DNA of 64,000 nucleotides from Numida meleagris (Eukaryota; Chordata; Aves; Galliformes; Numididae): NCBI RefSeq assembly GCF_002078875.1, contig NC_034414.1:10280225-10344224 (forward strand). The letters run 5' to 3'. Shown here in pieces: positions 1-13,569 of this stretch. The position numbers and the translations under genes were made by a program. The notes under the pieces were generated by a model. That model was given only the letters and a program-made list of their open reading frames with translations. It made no database searches and had not been told where the DNA came from. Position 1 is the first letter of the stretch. Every line of letters begins with the position of its first letter.

Positions 1-1960
1 ACGTGAGCAGCACTTCATTAAAACATCTTGATTCCCTCAGGCCATTCTTGTGAAGAACACTGCATGGAACTCCTAATGGACTTCACTGAGGTCTTGTGTA
101 GGTACCAATGTCCAAATGTATTATCTAAGGTGAGTCCTGGGCAAAACGTTGTAAATAAGAGAACTAGACTCAGATGTGAATATTTTGGTTCAGTTTTCTC
201 CCTGTGATGGGCAAAGCCAACTGGATACAAGCACTTTTGCTCTCTGTAACTGATAGAACTGTCATAAGCAGGGCCCAGATTTGTCTCTGATGGTTTGTTT
301 TCTTCCGGGTTGATTATCGCAGTTCTGGGTGTTGAATGAAGCAATGCCTCTCAGAAATGTGGGGTATGAAGAAATGCTCTTCTTCTGTCATGGTGTAGTA
401 TGGTTTATAGCCTGGGCCAGTCTCACCTGTAACGTTTGAAAGAAATACCAGATGGATGTATTTTAATTTGTTTAATTTCGTAGCGCAGCGTTTCCTTAAA
501 CTAACAGCGCATCTTTAATCACCAAAGTTTCCAGCACAACTTTGAGCTGTAGAAGTAGGAATTGTTTAGAAAATACTGATGAGTTATTTCACTGAGCACC
601 TGCAGCTTTGTCAAAAATAACAGAAAAATCATCAGTCCGAGGGGAAAACCAAAGAGGAACTTCCGGGCCTTTTAATTTAGCTTGGACATATCTATAGCTG
701 AGGCAAGCAGAAGCTGTCCTTCTTGAAGTCTTCTCTGTTCGTGGAGGAACAGGCAAGCATGGTTTCACTCCTGTAGATGCTAAAGAGTTTTTCAAATGTC
801 TCTACAGGATAAGTCCTTTTATTATTTTTAAGTGTGCTTTTAATACATAGTTGTCTGTGTTTACATGATGGTCAGAGAAAGAAGATGTATGCCCCCAACA
901 AAACCACTGTTGCCATTGAAGCCATACTTACTATTATAGATATGTAAATCCTGGATTTATACACGAAAAGTAGCTTTAAGCCCAGGTGTATGGATTTTAG
1001 AGATCTGCATGTTTTCTTGCACCATATAAATGGCATACTTTCTGTTCTATAATGCAAGATTATTTATCTCTTTTCTACTTTTGATGGGATAATGGTGTTC
1101 TCCATTGAAATACTCCAATACGAGCTTAAGGATATCTTGGTTGTTAATTCTGGAGCATTAAGGACTGCGTATGTTAGTGTCTTTGGACGGTACTAGAAAA
1201 AATAACACAGTTTATTTAAGAGACAACTTGATTCTTCAGGAAAAGATACGATGTCATATCGGGTATGTAAGAAATCTGCAGTGGACTACCTGCCCTGATA
1301 ACAGCATCGCGTGAGTGACCGCTGTGTGTTACTGTGCAATTCAGCATGAATCTCTTCAGAAGGTCTGTGCAAAACTGACTTATTTGAAGTCATCCATATG
1401 GTAAAATAACATCTCTCTTTTTTACCAATGCTTCAGCATTTAGAAAAATACTTCACATTCTCAGGATTCACCTGCGGAGACAAAAAAAAATGGCTGAAAA
1501 AAAGATTTGTGTTGGTTCACGCAAAAGAGCGTGCTGCAGGAAGGGCAGAGCCTGGCTGCCTGGTGGTGGCAGAACGTGGCTGAGTAGGGGAAAAGCCCAA
1601 GAGCAGACAGGTAAGAAGAGAGGAAAGATGTGCAATGCTGAATACTGTGCATAGCGAGAGATGGGGAAGCAGACTTCGGTTTCTTTCCCAGGAATAATAG
1701 CGCACTATGTAGTAACCTCAGGCTAAAAGATAGACCGGTGAATCATAACAGAATTTTTAAAAAGTGTGGACGTTTTAAAGTTAAGCTTTTAAGAATAAAT
1801 AAATCTGTAGACTGCGACATAAATCAGCCGCCTCTTTCCCACTCCCTCCCCAAGCGCTAACTAAAGCGATTGGAAACGTTTGGGTCTGGAAAGAAAGGTA
1901 AAGCTATAAGTGCTTTTCCTTTCTTTTTTTTGCCAAATCATGCAGAAGATGCTGGCAGCT
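1..1960. other. Intergenic DNA, no gene seen
   Basis: AT-rich sequence with only short open frames that carry no recognisable domain and overlap one another on opposite strands. By conserved gene order it should lie between LMO1 (off the left edge) and RIC3. No LIM-domain exon (Cys/His pairs spaced as in LMO1) is visible on either strand. Confidence 0.6.
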
Positions 1961-2400
1961 GCAAAGATTCAATTATACACAATGCAAAAAATAATTTAAA
2001 AAAATAATGGCACTTGAAAAAAAATTGCCTCTCCAGAAATTGCGTGGAACAATAAATCTGTTAATTAGCTAATTAATATTCAATTGGGGTCAGTGGGCTT
2101 AATAGAACCTTTTTCTGAGACCCAAGAAATTTTCAAATCACAATGTTAAGTCTGCCCACTTTCATTATCATCTAAGTGCAGGCAGCCCTTATCTCGCCGC
2201 CAGGCGCCCAGGAACAATGCGGCACCATTATCACCCCGGCGCAGTGGGTGCGGATACTACATGTGGATGTTGCAGGCTGTGAAGTAAAAATGCTTGAGCA
2301 TTTAGGGTAATTGATATATGGTTTCTGCTGTATTGTTTAGGGCTGTTTGTTTGCTCCACTGGTATTTAAGGCAGCGGAGCATCAGAAGATTGATTTTCAT
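1961..2400. promoter_or_regulatory. Candidate conserved non-coding element with palindromic homeodomain motif
   Basis: The block contains the perfect 16-bp palindrome TTAATTAGCTAATTAA at 2061-2076, which pairs two TAATTAG-type homeodomain sites. It also has ATTA/TAAT cores, a CTTATCTC GATA-type site near 2188 and a CACCATTATCACC stretch near 2223. Such clusters are typical of enhancers around developmental genes such as the expected neighbour LMO1. Conservation itself was not tested, so the enhancer role is inference. Confidence 0.3.
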
Positions 2401-5400
2401 TGGTTGCCATTTTTAAATTTTTTTATTCTTTTACAAAATTGATGACAAGTTCTCAGTGTGGGACCCTGACCAATAGGCTGCGCCAAGTCGTCCCGAAGGC
2501 GCAGGGTTCGCTTGGCAAAGCCATTGGCAGAGGTGCTGGGGCCACGCGCTCCTCACGCCTCCCTTTGGGTGCACTGCAGAAACGCTCACCTCAGCTAGCC
2601 AGGCATTTAAACCGGCATCAGAAAAAGAAAGAACGCAAGAGCGGCCTCAGTAATGGTGGTAGCTGCTTTTACTCGTTCTCCAAGGGACTGCAGTTTTCTT
2701 GCTACCCACCTCTACCAAAGTACAGAACGGGGGGCTGTTGTGTTTGGTCCCCCCATTCCGCCCGGGTTAACACAGGTCTGTAGATTGCAACGTTTGGAGC
2801 CCACTGGACTGAATACAGTTGTTCACGGTATTCCACAGTGTTCTACAAAATAGTCTGTAATCAGAGTTACTGTTTTTGTTTAGCTCGTAGTAAATTTCCA
2901 GGTTACCCAAGAAAGGGCGTTCAGGTCCAAGCCTTTTGACACAGCCTCTTTAAAACACTGTCACAGGCCCCTGGCATGCACTGTGCTTTTCTCATGATTA
3001 GAAATTAGTAAATGAAAAATACAGTTGGCGTTAACACTGCAACACGTGGATGTGACATCTACAGGACCCCCTTGCCTGACTGTTGCTTCATCTCCACGTG
3101 GTGCTCTAAATGACACTCAAGAGTGGAAAAGTTGTCTGAGCACTTAGCAGCTTGTGTAAGCTCTTCCAAAGAGTTCTCTGTCAAGGAGCAATTCTTTTCC
3201 CTGTCTATGCGAATTCCTCTCCAGCCTTAGGTTGTTCCTGCCAGCTGAGCCAGAGGTCAAGTGATTTTTCTGGTACCGGATTTTGTGGGGGTGGCTCCTC
3301 TGCCTGGTGCACCCAAGGATGTTTTCTCCCAGAAATTCTACGAGTGCAGGAGTGTCCCTCAGACAGGGAGGTTTTTGGAAGATACTAAAGGATATTGCAC
3401 ACGGGTGGCTCTGTGAGCTGTCCCAAAGCCAGGATCCAGATGCTTAAATTTTATTCTGTGCTGTGTTCATTAGTTTTTTCGTCCCGATGCAATGGGGCTC
3501 GCGTACTTTATTTTAGTGGCATGGGCTGGGGAGGCAAAATCTTTTTTTTTCCTCCTTCAACTTTCTTGCAAGTCCCTGGACTTGAGCACTGATTTCCTGC
3601 GTAGCCTCTGTGCAGTTCTTCTGATTAGATCCTGGCTGCCAACCCTCTGCTACAGCGCATGCGTACCCTGATCCTTAAAAGCAAAATAAAAGCTGCTATT
3701 TCATATTTACATAAATGAAAAGATGTTTCAAGTATTGGGAAACACTGAAAGAAATTCTGCAGTTTGAAGATACTTCAACTTAACTACTAATTGCAGAGGA
3801 CCGGTGGGCGTAATTTTGGCACTATATTAGCTTTGCCACTCCATGAATAATTTGCATACAAAATGCTTTATTTTGGCAATCTATTAAAGAGCTATACAGT
3901 ATTTGTGGCTTATCGCATTCACGCAGGAAGCAGGATCCTTGGCCATCTCGTTAAATTCTGTTGATGCATAACAATTTAAAGCATGGCACAAGCTGGTATG
4001 ACATTTAAAGATGCCTTCACTTAATTATATTACACAAATATTGGGTTGTTTATCCTTGGGAATAAAGTCTTTTTGAAGTCAAAGTTGGCATGTGTATAAA
4101 GGAGTAAATTTTAACTGATCCCTCAAGTGGGCCTCCTAGCTGCAAATTGGGGTTCTTGCATTTTTAAAATTATTTGTGATAAGAAGCATTACACTTTGAA
4201 TGCAGCCACTGGAGTTTGTTTGGTACTCTGCCTGCCCCCTCTTCCTTTCCTATAATGGAAAATACGCTCTTTGGTAATAAATCATCACACGGAACTAGAG
4301 AGGTAAGTGTAGGGTGCGGGGAGAAATGGGACAAACAATAGCATTTGTAACAGTTTTTGGCTGAAAAAATCCTCACTTTTGTCTTCCAGGAGAGGGAGAA
4401 GACATGTAACAATACCTATGGAATATCTGCATAGATCGAGGAACAAAAGTGTAAAAGAAAAATTCATGTTTTTTATTCGTTTGCTTTTTTTTTTTTCCCC
4501 CTAGAGGGACAATCTGCATGAAGGAAAAACTGGAGTTTGAGTTCCACTGTAGAAAATAAATAAGCTGCAAATCTAAAATTTCCATTGTTTGCTTCTAGTG
4601 GGGTGATTCAATTTTCTTCAATGGTAAAAATAGTTTTACATATCACATGCAGAAGCTGAAAGGAAAAAGACCAGGAACGTGTCGGGGAGAGAGTTTCCAT
4701 CACACTGAAAGCCACGTTTATGGAGATGGTCGATCTGGAAAATACTGCTATCCATTTCCCATTATTTGGAAGAAAGTGTGATCATTTTGCTCTGATGTTG
4801 GAGAGAACAGATCAAATTCTGGCTCACTGGACAACCAAAGGGAAGATTACTGTGTTATGAAAACTCTGGATTGGAGCATGAGCTTTCTCCTTTTTCCTGC
4901 TCCATTTAGATCAGCAAAAAGCAAACAAATAAAAGACAACCAAAAATAGGCGTGAATCCTATATAACCTTACTTCTAATTAAGTGGGATGACCTTCATGT
5001 ACAGATAGATCATCACCAAAAGGCCACACCGTACAGCAATGAAGCTCCATTAAGTGGCCTTCTGCCTCTTCCTAGTTTTATTTCTGAAGCGAAATGAGAT
5101 TGCATGAAATATCCTTATGTTTGCAGGTTTGGGTACTCAAAATCATTCAGTTCACCCAATTCTTTCACAATGTAGGGAAAATTATTTGATATTTAATTAT
5201 TGCCAAAAACAGCCAGCCAGAGAACATTCACCAAATGCAACCTCAGATCCTTTTTTGGTTCTAACTTGTGTTTTCCTCCCGGTTCAGATGAGAACCAACT
5301 TGAGATCCCATTTCTTAATATACCTGTTCAGCTATTTTCTGAAGAATTATATATCTATTAATTTTAATCTTGTAGTTTTACTTATTCTGCTGTAGATCCA

Positions 5401-8400
5401 CAACAGTGGAATTTTCCTCCAGCTGGCAGTGGTTATGACAGCTCTGAGCTGCAGTTTACCTTCTTTGCTCCTAAAGCTCAAAAAAGCTCAAAAGAAGGGC
5501 TGGTTCTGGATTGTAGCCTGCTTTCCCTCTTGCTTGTACTTTACAAATGAAGCGAATAAAGAACTCAAAAAATATGCAGGCCACCGGGGATTAGCATGAC
5601 TGCGCTGATGGCAGAGCCGCATCTTTGACTCAAGCAGAAGTTGGAGTCCTCCATCTACTTTTGTCTTCATTATATATTTTTTTTCTGCCCATAATTAATT
5701 AACTAATGAGCAGATACAGAGTAATTTTATTTATCATGGACTATTGATAAAATCAGTGTTAAGAATTTTAGCAATTAGGAAAGTAAGAGGATGTTAGGAA
5801 TTAAGTACTATGATTTAAATTACCATCCTCCCATTATCCTCCATTTCAATCTATAAACTGTCCCTTATTGATGGATGTACATGGATGATGGAGAAGTTAC
5901 ATCATGGCTTGGGCTATGTACCAGCGCTGTGGGCCAGACTCGTGCACCAAGGTTGTACTGGCACCTGGTTCTCACTACTTGTGATGCTTCCATGAACTAG
6001 AACACAGGTGACTCACCGACAACAGATTTTTTTTTTATTTCTATATTTTTAAGGAGCTGGGCACTTCCCTAACTTTATGAGTCTGCACTTCAGGATTTTC
6101 TTGAGTTAGTGCCTGAAAGTGTGTGTTTTCAACTGTTTACCTGCCTTGTACTGCAGCAGAGAAAAAGGGACTAATATTTTGACCTCCTAAGGGAGAAAAA
6201 AACAGGATTTGCAGAAATATTCTTAAGTACCCTTAAGAAAAAAGCCTGCTTAAAACTCTGCTTTGTAGCAGTGTAATGAGGTCTCCCTCCTTGCAACTAC
6301 TTCTGACGTAGATTAACTAACATTCATATCTACTCTGGTAAACGGCGTATTGCTGACTGTTGCTACCAAGTGCAGCCCTAATATCTGTATTACGCTTTCT
6401 ATTCATTGTGAGTTGCAGTTGAATAATTTTTAGCTCTATAATAAACATCCCATGGAGTTAACGGACCAGCAGACGCTGCTGAGCTCCAAGTCCCACCAGC
6501 ACCGCCAAGGGCTCGGTGGAATTGTTTGCAGGTGCAGGCAGCTGGCAATACCCAGACTTTGTCAAATGCACGCAGCAAAGACTGAAATAAAAAGTTTGGC
6601 GGATGCTTTGGTCCTCACAGGATCGGCTAACTGCGTTTTCTCTCCACGTTTTCAGGGTATAACCATGGACGTGAGCAAAACTGCCAGCTGAAGGACAGCT
6701 GGGCTGGGAGCTCTATGGAGCCAGTAGGACACGCGTGGCTTTTGAGGATGGCTGCACAGGTATGGAAAGCATGGGGAAATTGTTCTTTCCTGGCTCAGTC
6801 AGCGCTTGTCTTGTGTCTGAGTCCCCGATCCTACAAACTCAGACCTTATCCAAGTCATCTCTGAATTTGATCTTGTACAAGGGCTTTTTCATTTCAGTGC
6901 ATGATGCCTGATTTGAAGGTAGAATTTGGGCCTTTGGGCTAATTTTATTTAATCTTACAAGATCTCCTGAGAGATCTGTAATAGGAACTCTGTATTAACT
7001 GTCCCCACAGCACCAATTTCAAAGATTATTTAATCTTGAATATCTTTTCAGTCTTTTTCATTGAAAATCACAAGCCACTCTTACTATCCTTTTTGCCAAG
7101 CCGTCCATCCATATGCTGCAGTGGTGCTTCTCCTTGAAGCTCTTACAGTTTGACAGTGGGACTTCCTACAGCCAGACATACTTGTCAATGCTTTCCTCTT
7201 CAGAGGGGATAACATATCAGCAGAATCAATATTCATTTGCCCAGAGGCCTCAACCAAGTTTTAAATGTATAAAAAGAGATCCATAACTGAAGTCCTGACA
7301 GAGGATGTCAGTGGAGGGGCACAGCCAAGCAGGAATAAAGCCACAGAGGCTGCATGACTTAAGCAAGTACACACGGAAAGTAGCCCTCCCAGAAATAACA
7401 AGGCTCCTGAGAGCTTGATTGGTGTTCTGAGTGGATATAAGACAGGAAGGCATTGCAGGCTTGTAGTTTTCAAGTCCTGCTTAGCTGTTTTCTTACCCAA
7501 CAGCACAGAGCCATGCGATGGGCTTCACAAGGCTGGCTGGAGTGCTGCTGAGTAAGAAACTCTTACGGTTTCTTCTTTTTCATTTTTCTCCCCAGTTATG
7601 GGTATTATCAGCCATCAGAGCACTATTTAAAATGTTGAATGATATATTTGAAAAGTTATTTGTTAAATATCGTATTTATATGTTTTGTCAAATAGTAAGA
7701 CAATGAAATAAATTGAAAGGCAAAAATAATGGGGAGATTCTCAACACTATGAATTTTCTGTTGTTTTCATCACATATGTAATTCCATGTACCATTAAAAG
7801 TTACTTCACCATAGTCATTAGCACTGAGAACTAAAAGTAACAAACATAAAATGTTACTATGCGGTGCTAAACTTCCCTTCTCATATCTCAGCTGAAATTT
7901 GTATTAAGATCAGATACAGTCACAGTTATGAGGAGATGGTTACATAGTACCATTTTGTTTCCTTTCCTTACGTGTCTGAATTCTTTTTTAATTGATTTTG
8001 AATTTCAAATATTTCCTGTGTAATTGCTTGGCCATATGGGCCAACTGTTTTCTCCAGAAAAGTTCAATTATTGCAAATGCTACAAATGTATGCAACAGTA
8101 AGCAATATCTGAATTTTTCACCATGGTACTTTCTGGCTTGACAGCTGTCAGTCCATCTAGGAGGTATGCAAACGATATAACGCGCAGGTTTGTGAGGCTT
8201 TAAAGAACCTTGGAGTGCTGCCGCTGGTGGTCCAGACGCCAAAATTATTGTTGACTTGGTTTTCAATGAATTCCTTTGGTTTGTGAAAGATGATCCAGGA
8301 AACAATTTGTTCTTAATGCAGTGGAATAAGTTTTCTCCTCTTACTTACAGTTGAAATCAGTAGGGTGGTGCAGGTGAGGGCTGCACGGGTGTAAACAAAA

Positions 8401-8450
8401 GCAGCTTTTGGTCCACTGTATTTTCCTGCTACTTGACAAAATACATGAAG
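2401..8450. other. Intergenic DNA, no gene seen
   Basis: No frame in this stretch combines length, splice sites and a recognisable protein. An octamer-like ATTTGCAT and several ATTA motifs occur at about 3830-4110, another AT-rich low-complexity stretch that could be regulatory. Nothing else is supportable. Confidence 0.5.
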
Positions 8451-8556
8451 GTTTCTCAGCACAGTTCCATTGCTGAAGCACTTGAAAGAAATACAACTTT
8501 CCCGTTTCTCAGCACAGTTCCATTGCTGAAGCACTTGAAAGAAATACAGCTTTCCC
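8451..8556. repeat. 53-bp tandem duplication (two copies)
   Basis: Positions 8451-8503 and 8504-8556 are head-to-tail copies starting GTTTCTCAGCACAGTTCCAT and ending TTTCCC. I see one difference between them (ACAACTTT in the first, ACAGCTTT in the second). The near identity indicates a recent duplication. 53 is not a multiple of three and no gene overlaps it. Confidence 0.9.
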
Positions 8557-11039
8557 TGTGCATTCCCCAGCTCCAGCCTGATATGTTGTTCCAGACTCTG
8601 CACTTTTTCCAGTTTCAACCTCTGCTGACCAGCCAATTATGCCATAATACCGCTGACTGTGAAATAAGGATCTAATCTGAATCTCATTGATGCTAATGAA
8701 CAATTTTACATTGACTTCAAAAGGTGCTGTTGGATCAAGCAGCCAATTATTTCCCTCCAGTGTATTTAAGTCTTGACTGCCCCTCACAAAACTAGATCTT
8801 TCAGATCCAATGAGCAGCATGTAACTTTTGCCCCGTTACAAGGGAAACGTGGAGGCTAAAACTGATGAAACAAGGTGGTTCTTTCCTTCTGCTGACTATC
8901 TGACAGTTGCGATCAATTGTCTTCTGTCATGAGTTCCTACTAGCGACTCAGCTGTCGGTACACAGGGCAGGGTCAGCAGTAAAAACTTTCATAGCTTAAA
9001 AAAAATAAAAATCCACAAGGTGTTTCTGTAAAGCACACATTTCTGGCCTACTTGAATCCAGCTGAGTGACTTTCAGGTCAGGAATTACAATACAATCTTC
9101 ACTAACTTTTGATTCTCCACAAAAGGTCTTAACAAAATTGGATGAGTTTTCTGTGAATGTGTTAGCAGGGTGTAGAATAACTCTTTGCTTGCCTTCTTCT
9201 CACTGAACTGGTAGGTAGCCTTTCTAGTGTGAATAGACCTTCTTTTTTTTTTTTTTCCCCTCAATGAAAGACTTAAAAATATAATAAATGAATGGAAAGA
9301 GAAGCACAGTAAGTTCAGCATCTTTTCACTGATCCGTTATTTTTAGCAAATCACATGCAATCATAACACAAAATCCTTGAAAAATGTTGTGACAAAAATA
9401 ATCAGAAATCAAGCCCAACCTGAAAATTAAAGGTATCAGGTCACAGTTTGTGAAAGCATGAATCTATTTTATGTGTTCTAGTTAGCATAGTGCAATCTAT
9501 TTTGCGATGTAGTTACCGTACCATTGCATCTGGTGCAGTGCTGGAGTCTTTATTAATTTTCAATACGTCTGTTTGCTTGTTTTTTTCTTCTGATCTTCTG
9601 GGTGCTGCCAGATGTGCTCTGCCATTTCCTTGGAGCGTTTAACACCTACTTACTTGCCACTGCAACTTTTGCAACACCTGCGCCTGCCAAGGTAGATGTA
9701 TATGAGGTGAATGTTAGGAGGGCAGTTCAACATTCAGTGTGAACACGTGTAGCAAAAATTAATTACAGCATACACTATATGTGGTAGAAATGAGCTACTG
9801 CCTAATCATGTATCCCATTTCCATTCAGATATATTAAAGTTTGTTGTGAGCCCTTGGGAAACAAGAAACGCTTTTAAAGTTGTAATGAGTGCTATTGTTA
9901 TTGCTTTTGACAGTCATTGAGGCATAATTATCTGATCGTCTATTTTAAAAAATCAAAACTTGTTTTATGGGAGTTCTGAGCTGGCAAATTACGGAACAGT
10001 CACCTTAGGAGTACAATTGCTCCACTGTTTTCTGTAGTGGCACTGCCATCTTCTGGAAAAATAGAAGTCGTGCATTAAAACTTTTCACCTTGAGATGAAA
10101 GAAACTTTTCAAGAGGAAGAAGTTAAGTACAAAAGCCAACAACCCCTTAAATGTAGGGGGTTAAGCGCTGCTGAGATATCTGGTTTTGATGTTAGAAATG
10201 GCTGCATTTCTCTTTGTTTTCCAAGGGTTTTGCTAAGGAACAAAAACAGATGTGATGTTCAGAGTGCTGTGTGCTATTCTCATCAAAAGGCGATGGTGAG
10301 AACAGCTAGGTGCTCACATGGTCTGGAGTGCCTTTAAAAAACGTTAAGTTCCCTAAACATGTGATGAATTGCACACCTAGCACTCCATAACCCAGACAGA
10401 GCTGTTTTATAATTATGGGGTTTTAGCAGTAAAGAGGTTTCCACTGTGGATTTTTCTTCTGAAAAGGAGACCATATTGTATTTTTGCCTTCTTCCTTGGA
10501 CTTTCCAGAACAACCCTGCGATAATTAGCATTGATTGTCCACCAGCTTACTAAAGCAGTGCTACTGGAGGACCTCCCCAATGCCAAGCACAACTCTCCTG
10601 TCTTTACTTCAGTTCTCATACTCAGTTTTTACATTTCCCCAGATCCCCCACCCTCACCTGACGCACTGACAGCTTTTCCATCAGTTCTCATGGCCCGCTG
10701 GCTGCTCTGTGTCCTCTTCAGCCTGAAGAGGAACAGCAGCAAGGACCTCTTATGCTGTTCCCAGGCCCAGCTTCTGAGGCCAGACCTGAGACAAAGATGT
10801 GGCTGTGTCCACGGCAGAGGGGGACATTTCTCCCTGCCTCATTTCTACTGCACAATTTTTACATTATATCCAACCGAAGCTTTTTCATAGACTTACTAAC
10901 AATTTTTATAACTTCAGACCATCCTTCCTTTCTGAAATCATGAAGCTGCCTCAGGATTCTGTTTTCTTTTTTAAAAGCACAGTATATAACCAGTTGACAT
11001 TTGTACTACAGGTTTTTTTTCCCAATCTACAAGAACTCT
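8557..11039. other. Intergenic DNA, no gene seen
   Basis: Only short open frames without recognisable domains. The part at about 9820-10010 is AT-rich with ATTA and TAATTATC motifs and might be regulatory, which is a guess from composition. Confidence 0.5.
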
Positions 11040-13330
11040 TCTTTAATTTTCAAACTTTCTCTTAGACAAGAAAACTTTTCCTGTGATACATACCAAGGTG
11101 AGTTCCTTTGCAGTCTCTGCAACTTGTACCACTGAACTGTCCGTCTGCAAAGAGAAGATGCAACAGACTTTTGTCTTTTCCTTCTGAACACATTTGGTCC
11201 CCTTAGCAGCCAACGCTTTTCTCTCATGCTCAGGACAATGTTTGATATCAGTTTCCCAATAAGTCTGTCTGGAGCACACATCAGCAATGCAGAGTTCTTA
11301 CCCAAGACAAATTGCAAAACCAAATTGTTTCTGTTTTTCTAAGCTTTCAGACAGGCATCTGCCAAGATTCCTCAGTTACAAGCTACTGCAAGTAGTTTGA
11401 ACCAACCTCATCAGTAGAGCCAGGAATTCCTACGACAGTCCAAAAACTCATTTCTAAGGAGCTCACATTTTTCTAGCAAGCCATTATCCTCTCATCTCTT
11501 CTGTATTCAAAGCCACCGGTGCCCCCACGGCATAAACACTAACTGCAAGGGTCTTCAGCTCTGAAACTATGACAGTTCATACCGCTGATCATTACAACAG
11601 CTTCCTTTTCTCTGCCCAAAATATTTCTGACATACTGCCATAGCTAGAAATGTGTTCAGTATCTGCAGCTGAAACAGAATCTCACCAAATTCCAACTTCT
11701 GTGCATTGCAGGTACAGCCTACTTACCTATTACTTCATTTTCTTTTCACTACAAGTACTCCCTGTTGAATGGATCATCGCTGCCTTCACGATTAATTCCA
11801 GTCTGGGAGCTTTAAACTTAGTGAAGGCTATCAGATGATATCATTTCTTGATTCACTGGTTTCTTACCCAAAGATATCACTTTTTGATAAAACAGATCAG
11901 AAATTGCATGTTTTTTCCAAATTCTCAACATCAACATTTTTGATATAGCAAACTTTTTAAGAAGCTGAAGTCTTTGGCCCTAGAGCACCAGCAGTTTTCA
12001 AACAAAGCTAGAAGCTTTCCTTCGTATTTTTGATGGTGTTTTGAGCCTAAGCATTCCTGATACCTGTCTTTAGGTGAAATGCTTCTGTTCATTAGTCCTA
12101 ATTTCACTCCAAATTAATGATTTTTCTCACTTGTGCACAGATGGGTGCTGAAACATAGTGTAGATGATTATCCTGCTTTGTAAACAATGATTGGTTCCTC
12201 AGTGATATGTCTTGCTGTCTTCAGTCATGAAGACACATCAGCCTATGAGGAACACTCAGCTGGAAAGCTGAGCCTACAAAATAGTTGATTGATTTTCTTA
12301 GAAGCTTTCTCTCTTTCTTGGCTTCCAGTAATGCCTTTTCCTGGAAGCAAAGGCCCTGAAAGGTGCAGCAGCTTTATAAAGGATCTGCTTCCAGATACTG
12401 CAATCTGAAGCTGTCTTCTGCAGGTAATTGTAGTCACCGTGCTCAGTTAGCTCAGCCTGGTGACTGGATCAAACTGTACATGAAAAGCTCAAGAGACAGG
12501 TGACAAAGTACCTCTGCTTTTAGTGCCATCTCTGTAACATCACCAGAGATGGGTAACTCAGATTTACTCACAGGAATTACTTTTTCTGTTATTTTGCCAG
12601 ATTTGCATTTCTTGAGTTTATCAGTGAAGCTACTCCCCAGTTTTGCGCTATGTCACAAGGACAGTTCAAAACCACCTGGTTCATCAAAGACTTTCCATTT
12701 TCACTCTTTCTCAAGGTAATCTTTTTTAGCTCTTTCAACACAATTTTCACTTGGGTTTCTGAATCTTCAGAGATCCAGAAAGCAAAATTTCGAATCTCCC
12801 TTGGCTTCTAATACTGGCACCGTCTTTTCCGCTTTCTGAGTGAATAGATGTGCTCCAGCAACAGGGTTTTACATTTCTTCTCAGTTGGTGGCATTCATAT
12901 GACTCAATACCAACATCTGCAGAATGCCCATCTGTCTCTGAACAAGGCACCCTTTATCGTCAAGCAGAGAAAATATGGTGTGATCTATCAGGTCTAAAAG
13001 TAGATCACCTATGATCAGATGAGTTACACCTTAAAAGGACCTATTTCCCACTACTCAATAAAAATATCTCAGATATAAACATTTATGTCATTGATATCTG
13101 AAACTAGCACTATTAATCAACTTCTCAAGTCTTATCCTTACACAACCCCTAGCTCTTCTATTGTTTCGTTCTTGATTTTCCATTCAACAGCATCAGAAAA
13201 TGGTATTTTTGAATTTACGCGCACCACAAGCATGCTATGGTCCATGCAGATGCACCCACAGAAGACAGTGGAGCTCATCACAAATGTGACAGCCTACAGC
13301 TGCCTAGAGAGACACGCTTTGCAAGGTATG
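11040..13330 (-). pseudogene. Possible decayed coding remnant, family unknown
   Basis: On the minus strand this stretch translates into lysine/glutamate/serine-rich, protein-like segments that switch frame and are broken by stops. The best segment runs from 12652 down to 12455 (66 codons open) and contains TDKLKKCKSGKITEK and ISGDVTEMALKAE. A second is near 11279-11043 and contains KHCPEHERKALAAKGTK. Several GTAAG and TTTGCAG motifs also occur, so old exons are possible. I recognise no family, and AT-rich random sequence can look similar. Confidence 0.2.
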
Positions 13331-13569
13331 CACCATCACCTATACTGCATCTTTCCCAAGGTAGGCTTTGCATAGTAGTCAGCAGTACAAATATTTCTTA
13401 AATTAACTGTATCTGAACCACAATGAAATCAGTACTCAGGATGCAGAACTTTTATTGACAAGGAAAGTGAAAGTTTTGCCTGGTAATGGATACAGTTATC
13501 ATTTAACTAGCTCTTAAGGTGGTGAGCATGTAGTAAAGAGGCCACGTTCTCTGGTTCCTACTGTACTAA

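Noticed and set aside
10531..10890. 119-codon plus-strand open frame
   Set aside because: It overlaps other frames of similar length, has no recognised domain or splice context, and is expected by chance in a window of this size.
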